Assembly (NCBI GenBank): GCA_030539985.1
Contig: JAUNXD010000058.1
Span: forward strand, 1 to 8,666
Length of the DNA: 8,666 nucleotides
Direction: 5' to 3'
Origin: Methanobrevibacter sp.
GTDB lineage: Archaea > Methanobacteriota > Methanobacteria > Methanobacteriales > Methanobacteriaceae
Shown: in pieces, positions 6,126-8,666 of the stretch
How the letters are laid out: every line of letters starts with the position of its first letter
How positions within the stretch are numbered: position 1 is the first letter of the stretch
Made by a program: the position numbers and the translations under genes
The notes under the pieces: generated by a model
Seen by the model: only the letters and a program-made list of their open reading frames with translations
Told to the model about the DNA's origin: nothing
Databases searched by the model: none

Positions 6126-6739
6126 TGCTTGATGAAGTTAAATTGGCCTTCACTGAAAACAGGACAGCTATTATTTCTGCAATTGCAATCCTTTTCATTT
6201 CCATGATTTTAGGTTATATTTTAGAGCCTTACGTGCATGGGCTGTTTAATCCAGTCGTTGAGGACTTGGCCCAAAAGGTGCAGACCGGCGTTATCAAACT
6301 GACGTTCTGGTCAATATTTTCAAACAATATCAGAATAGTGTTTCTGATGTTTGTCTATGGATTGTTTCTGTGTTTTTCGGCGGTGATTTTGGCATTCAAT
6401 GGATTTTTTGCAGCATATTATGTTGCCACAAAAAGCAATCTGTACTATACTCTGCTTTTAATCGTGCCTCACGGAATATTTGAGTTTTCATCCTGCATAA
6501 TAGCCTGTGCATCAGGCTTTGTTTTATTCAATTTTATTGTCAAATTCCTAAAGGCAATATCTAAACAGGATGACGGTCCGGTTAAGGTTATACTGTATAA
6601 TGCATTTGAACAAAGTTATACTAAACTGAAACAGGCCATTATTTTACTTGCTGTTGCTTCAATTCTAATGGCGATAGCAGGTTTTGTTGAGGCCTATCTG
6701 ACACTTCCGATTGCCGATTTTTTGGTTAACTTAATATAG
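6125..6739 (+). CDS. SpoIIM-like (DUF95) integral membrane protein
   Basis: A 204-aa membrane protein of the stage II sporulation protein M family. In sporulating bacteria SpoIIM belongs to a peptidoglycan-degrading engulfment complex; archaea do not sporulate and their homologues have no established role. About four or five hydrophobic segments are visible: residues 14-34, 70-101, 107-140 (probably two passes or one long) and 168-188. Two family hallmarks are present: IVPHGIFEF (113-121) and the C-terminal FVEAYLTLP (187-195). A charged, less hydrophobic loop lies at 140-167. It begins at TAATG, sharing one base with the trpS stop and without its own clear ribosome binding site, so expression depends on reinitiation after trpS. 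The overlap ties its dosage to the synthetase without proving a functional link. Family call is secure, function unknown. Confidence 0.85.
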   Translation: MLDEVKLAFTENRTAIISAIAILFISMILGYILEPYVHGLFNPVVEDLAQKVQTGVIKLTFWSIFSNNIRIVFLMFVYGLFLCFSAVILAFNGFFAAYYVATKSNLYYTLLLIVPHGIFEFSSCIIACASGFVLFNFIVKFLKAISKQDDGPVKVILYNAFEQSYTKLKQAIILLAVASILMAIAGFVEAYLTLPIADFLVNLI

Positions 6740-6772
6740 AAAAAATTTAAGAAATATTAGTAGTGATTTTTT

Positions 6773-7969
6773 ATGATAAGATGTGTTTCTTGTGGAGAAG
6801 AATACGATGACGATGAAGTAATCTACACCTGTAAAAAGTGTGGATCAGTACTTGAGCTCGTCAATGAAATAGATGTTTCAAAAGACATTTTTGACGGTAG
6901 AAGAGATAATTTATGGAAATTTAAGGAATGTATTCCTGTAGACGAATCCAAAATCGTTTCCCTTGATGAGGGAGGAACTCCATTCTGCAAATGTGACAAG
7001 TTGGGAGATGAACTTGGAGTAAACCTCTACGTTAAGGTGGAAGGTTCCAATCCTACCGGAAGTTTCAAGGACAGGGGAATGACAGTCGGTATGACAAAAG
7101 CTATGGAATTGGGCGTAAGCACTGTAGGTTGCGCTTCAACAGGTAACACTTCCGCATCACTTTCAGCATATGCCGCACGTGCAGGATTAAGATGCATTGT
7201 ATTTCTGCCTTCAGGAAAGGTTGCATTGGGCAAGTTGGCTCAGGCAATGTTCCACGGTGCTGAAGTAATGTCAATCAACGGCAACTTCGATGAGGCTCTT
7301 GAAGCAATGACAGCTCTTGCATTAGAAAAACATCTTTACTTATTAAACTCAATCAACCCTTACAGGCTTGAAGGACAGAAAACTATAGGTTATGAAATCG
7401 TCCGTGATTTGGGATGGCAAGCTCCTGACAGGATTGTTTTGCCTGTAGGTAATGCAGGTAACATTTCAGCTATCTGGAAGGGTGTCAAGGAGTTTTATGA
7501 TGCAGGATTCATTAAGGACTTGCCTATGATGACAGGTATTCAGGCGGAAGGTGCATGTCCTGTTACAAATGCATTCAAAAAAGGAGACAAACGTGTCGTG
7601 CCTGTTGAAAATCCCGAAACCATTGCAACAGCTATACGTATCGGTGCTCCGGTCAGTGACATAAAGGCTTTGAATGCAATTTATGATTCTAACGGTTATT
7701 CAGAAACCGTAACCGATGATGAAATCCTTGATGCACAGAAATTGCTTGCAAGAACCGAGGGTATCGGTGTCGAACCCGCTTCAGCAGCTTCAATTGCAGG
7801 TCTTAAGAAACTTGTTGATGAAGGTGTGATTGACAAGGGTGAAACAATCACTTGTGTAGTAACCGGACACTTGCTTAAGGATCCTAATACTGCTATTGAT
7901 GCATGCACTCAACCGACACAGGTTGATGCTGATATAGACACTTTAAGAGAGATTTTGATGAGCAGATAA
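6773..7969 (+). CDS. thrC: Threonine synthase
   Basis: A 398-aa PLP enzyme that converts O-phospho-L-homoserine to L-threonine and phosphate, the last step of threonine synthesis. The N-terminal 25 residues form a zinc ribbon with C4, C7, C20 and C23, common in archaeal ThrC. The PLP lysine is K99 in NPTGSFKDRGM (93-103). ASTGNTSAS (121-129) is the substrate or phosphate-binding loop, and PVGNAGN (224-230) binds the PLP phosphate. EPASAAS (334-340) and VVTGHLLKDP (362-371) are typical fold-type II motifs. The length is standard for the short archaeal/bacterial class. It starts 33 bp after the SpoIIM-like gene with a modest ribosome binding site (AGTGAT) and no terminator between, so it probably belongs to the trpS transcript. 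Cysteate synthase is a paralogue of ThrC in some methanogens, but no feature points to it here. Confidence 0.95.
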   Translation: MIRCVSCGEEYDDDEVIYTCKKCGSVLELVNEIDVSKDIFDGRRDNLWKFKECIPVDESKIVSLDEGGTPFCKCDKLGDELGVNLYVKVEGSNPTGSFKDRGMTVGMTKAMELGVSTVGCASTGNTSASLSAYAARAGLRCIVFLPSGKVALGKLAQAMFHGAEVMSINGNFDEALEAMTALALEKHLYLLNSINPYRLEGQKTIGYEIVRDLGWQAPDRIVLPVGNAGNISAIWKGVKEFYDAGFIKDLPMMTGIQAEGACPVTNAFKKGDKRVVPVENPETIATAIRIGAPVSDIKALNAIYDSNGYSETVTDDEILDAQKLLARTEGIGVEPASAASIAGLKKLVDEGVIDKGETITCVVTGHLLKDPNTAIDACTQPTQVDADIDTLREILMSR

Positions 7970-7992
7970 ATTTTGCTTTAAATCTCTTATAC

Positions 7993-8009
7993 TTTTAATT
8001 TTTTCTTTT
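7993..8009 (+). terminator. T-rich terminator after thrC
   Basis: TTTTAATTTTTTC followed by TTTT lies 24 bp after the TAA stop, closing the endA/trpS-thrC block. No stem precedes it. Confidence 0.55.
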
Positions 8010-8032
8010 AATTCTTTAATATTCAAACATAA

Positions 8033-8119
8033 TTTATACTTTTTTTGTTTAAGGTAATGAGTGAAAAACATTTTGAAATATATTCATGTCACTATTCATG
8101 TTATAATATCATGGTTTGA
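8033..8119 (+). other. Possible upstream promoter and 20-codon mini-ORF
   Basis: TTTATA at 8033-8038 resembles a TATA box. An ATG at 8057 lies about 22 bp downstream, the distance expected for a leaderless transcript, and opens a 20-codon frame (MSEKHFEI..., stop TGA at 8117-8119) with AAGGT just before the ATG. The peptide contains YSCHYSCY, encoded by the 9-bp direct repeat. Its first three residues equal those of the histone (MSE). There is no recognised family; it may be noncoding or an upstream start site of the histone transcript. Confidence 0.2.
8081..8101 (+). repeat. Tandem direct repeat TATTCATGT
   Basis: TATTCATGT occurs at 8081-8089 and 8093-8101 with a 3-bp gap, so the period is 12 bp. 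It lies about 65 bp upstream of the histone TATA box. It could be a regulator binding site or a chance short repeat. Confidence 0.4.
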
Positions 8120-8137
8120 TATGTTGAAATTATCAAA
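8115..8137 (+). repeat. Inverted repeat TTTGATA-N9-TATCAAA
   Basis: Seven-base arms at 8115-8121 and 8131-8137 are exact reverse complements with a 9-nt spacer. They lie about 25 bp upstream of the histone TATA box, a position where archaeal activators or repressors can bind. Function is inferred. Confidence 0.35.
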
Positions 8138-8153
8138 AATCACCGATGCACTA

Positions 8154-8170
8154 CCAATAGATTTATATAT
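8154..8170 (+). promoter_or_regulatory. Strong BRE/TATA promoter of the histone gene
   Basis: CCAATAG is followed by ATTTATATAT (8161-8170), the best TATA box in the window. The start site is expected near 8190-8195. The leader of about 25-30 nt carries GAGGTG at 8207-8212, six bases before the ATG. A strong promoter and ribosome binding site fit an abundant chromatin protein. Confidence 0.8.
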
Positions 8171-8218
8171 AAGCAAATTAAAACTATTATTAACCAATTT
8201 AAATGTGAGGTGTAATAA

Positions 8219-8419
8219 ATGAGTGAATTACCAATTGCTCCTGTAGGCAGAGTCCTCAAAAATGCTGGTGCACAAAGAGTAAGCGACGATGCAAAAATCG
8301 CTTTAACCGAAGCTATCGAAGACTACGGTAACGAAATCGCACAAAAAGCTGTAGGATTTGCTCGCCACGCAGGCAGAAAAACCGTAAAAGCTGAAGATGT
8401 AAAATTAGCAATCAAATAG
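8219..8419 (+). CDS. Archaeal histone, HMf family
   Basis: A 66-aa histone-fold protein that forms dimers and longer stacks wrapping DNA. The three helices and two loops are present: alpha1 ELPIAPVGRVLKNAG (3-17), loop 1 QRVSDDAK (19-26), the long alpha2 (27-50), loop 2 AGRKTVKAED (51-60) and a short alpha3. Compared with HMfB the numbering is offset by one, and the DNA-contacting residues are kept: R11, R20, R53, K54 and T55. H50 and D60, used at the dimer-dimer interface, and G17, important for hypernucleosome stacking, are also present. It ends at LAIK and lacks the few extra basic residues at the HMfB C-terminus; no N- or C-terminal tail is present. It is a monocistronic gene with its own promoter and hairpin terminator. 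Confidence 0.97.
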   Translation: MSELPIAPVGRVLKNAGAQRVSDDAKIALTEAIEDYGNEIAQKAVGFARHAGRKTVKAEDVKLAIK

Positions 8420-8442
8420 ATTTGTTGACAATCATTTTCTGA

Positions 8443-8483
8443 GATAGTAATTTTCAATTACTATCGCTTTTACAATTTTTTTT
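8443..8483 (+). terminator. Hairpin plus T-tract terminator after the histone gene
   Basis: GATAGTAATT (8443-8452) and AATTACTATC (8456-8465) form a perfect 10-bp stem with a TTC loop. The stem is followed by CTTTT and an eight-T run at 8476-8483. It is the only terminator in the window with a stem, and lies 23 bp after the stop. It may both end transcription and protect the 3' end of an abundant short mRNA. Confidence 0.7.
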
Positions 8484-8533
8484 ACATCATTTTATTTTGA
8501 ACATTAAAAATCGACTTGTTTTAACTTATTTTT

Positions 8534-8549
8534 GCAAAACCTTTATATA
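8534..8549 (+). promoter_or_regulatory. Strong orphan BRE/TATA promoter near right edge
   Basis: GCAAAAC (8534-8540) is followed by CTTTATATA (8541-8549), nearly the same as the rubrerythrin promoter at 474-488. Transcription would begin near 8568-8575 and run toward the window edge. The gene it serves is not fully in the window. A small inverted repeat, TCTAG-TTCT-CTAGA at 8573-8586, lies at the predicted start. Confidence 0.65.
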
Positions 8550-8636
8550 CTATGCTAACTAATTTAATATTGTCTAGTTCTCTAGAATTATTTCATTAAT
8601 TACTAAATTTCTATTTTTAGTTTTGCTAAAAATTAT

Positions 8637-8666
8637 ATGAAATTCAGAAGTATTTGTATTGAAAGT
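8637..8666 (+). CDS. Possible start of a gene cut by the right edge
   Basis: An ATG at 8637 opens ten codons (MKFRSICIES) without a stop before the window ends. It is about 65 nt downstream of the predicted start site of the promoter at 8534-8549. No ribosome binding site is seen, and ten codons are too few to identify a product or be sure it is coding. Confidence 0.25.
   Translation, partial: MKFRSICIES

Noticed and set aside
7027..7908. Minus-strand frames at 7027-7233 and 7696-7908
   Set aside because: They are antisense to conserved thrC catalytic regions and show no initiation signals.

Overview
The window looks like chromosomal DNA of a gut or rumen methanogen of the order Methanobacteriales, most likely Methanobrevibacter. 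The signs are an HMf-type archaeal histone, an archaeal-type tryptophanyl-tRNA synthetase, a homotetramer-type tRNA-splicing endonuclease, archaeal BRE/TATA promoters (the ccaaaac-cttatata type), GGTGA-type ribosome binding sites, very AT-rich intergenic DNA with long T-tract terminators, and a bile salt hydrolase family gene of the kind reported from gut methanogens. Genus is inference; the archaeal assignment is firm. All convincing genes lie on the + strand.

Left part (1-1070): two tandem rubrerythrins. The first is cut by the window edge and its reading frame is open to base 1. Each is followed by a T-rich terminator, so they are probably separate transcription units. They are peroxide-reducing diiron proteins that protect an anaerobe from oxygen. 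Middle (1106-3540): a two-gene operon of a nicotinamide phosphoribosyltransferase (NAMPT/NadV) and a choloylglycine hydrolase family enzyme (bile salt hydrolase-like). The second gene starts 4 bp after the first, with its ribosome binding site lying across the first gene's stop codon. A perfect 11-bp inverted repeat sits between the promoter and the start codon of this operon and is the best candidate operator in the window. Next (3554-4320): a DtxR-family metal-dependent repressor with its own promoter.

Right part (4341-8419): a housekeeping block. endA (tRNA intron endonuclease) is followed by trpS, which overlaps by one base a SpoIIM-like (DUF95) membrane protein gene, followed 33 bp later by thrC (threonine synthase). 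A 249-bp intergenic region then leads to a strongly promoted histone gene, closed by an unusually clear hairpin-plus-T-tract terminator. The last 130 bp carry a strong promoter without an identified gene; a reading frame starting at 8637 is open to the window edge.

Nothing here is a defence system, mobile element, CRISPR array, tRNA or rRNA. The most unusual feature is the NAMPT plus bile-salt-hydrolase-like operon with its palindromic promoter element: host- or diet-derived small molecules (nicotinamide, amidated acids) may be handled by one regulated transcript. That functional link is inference.
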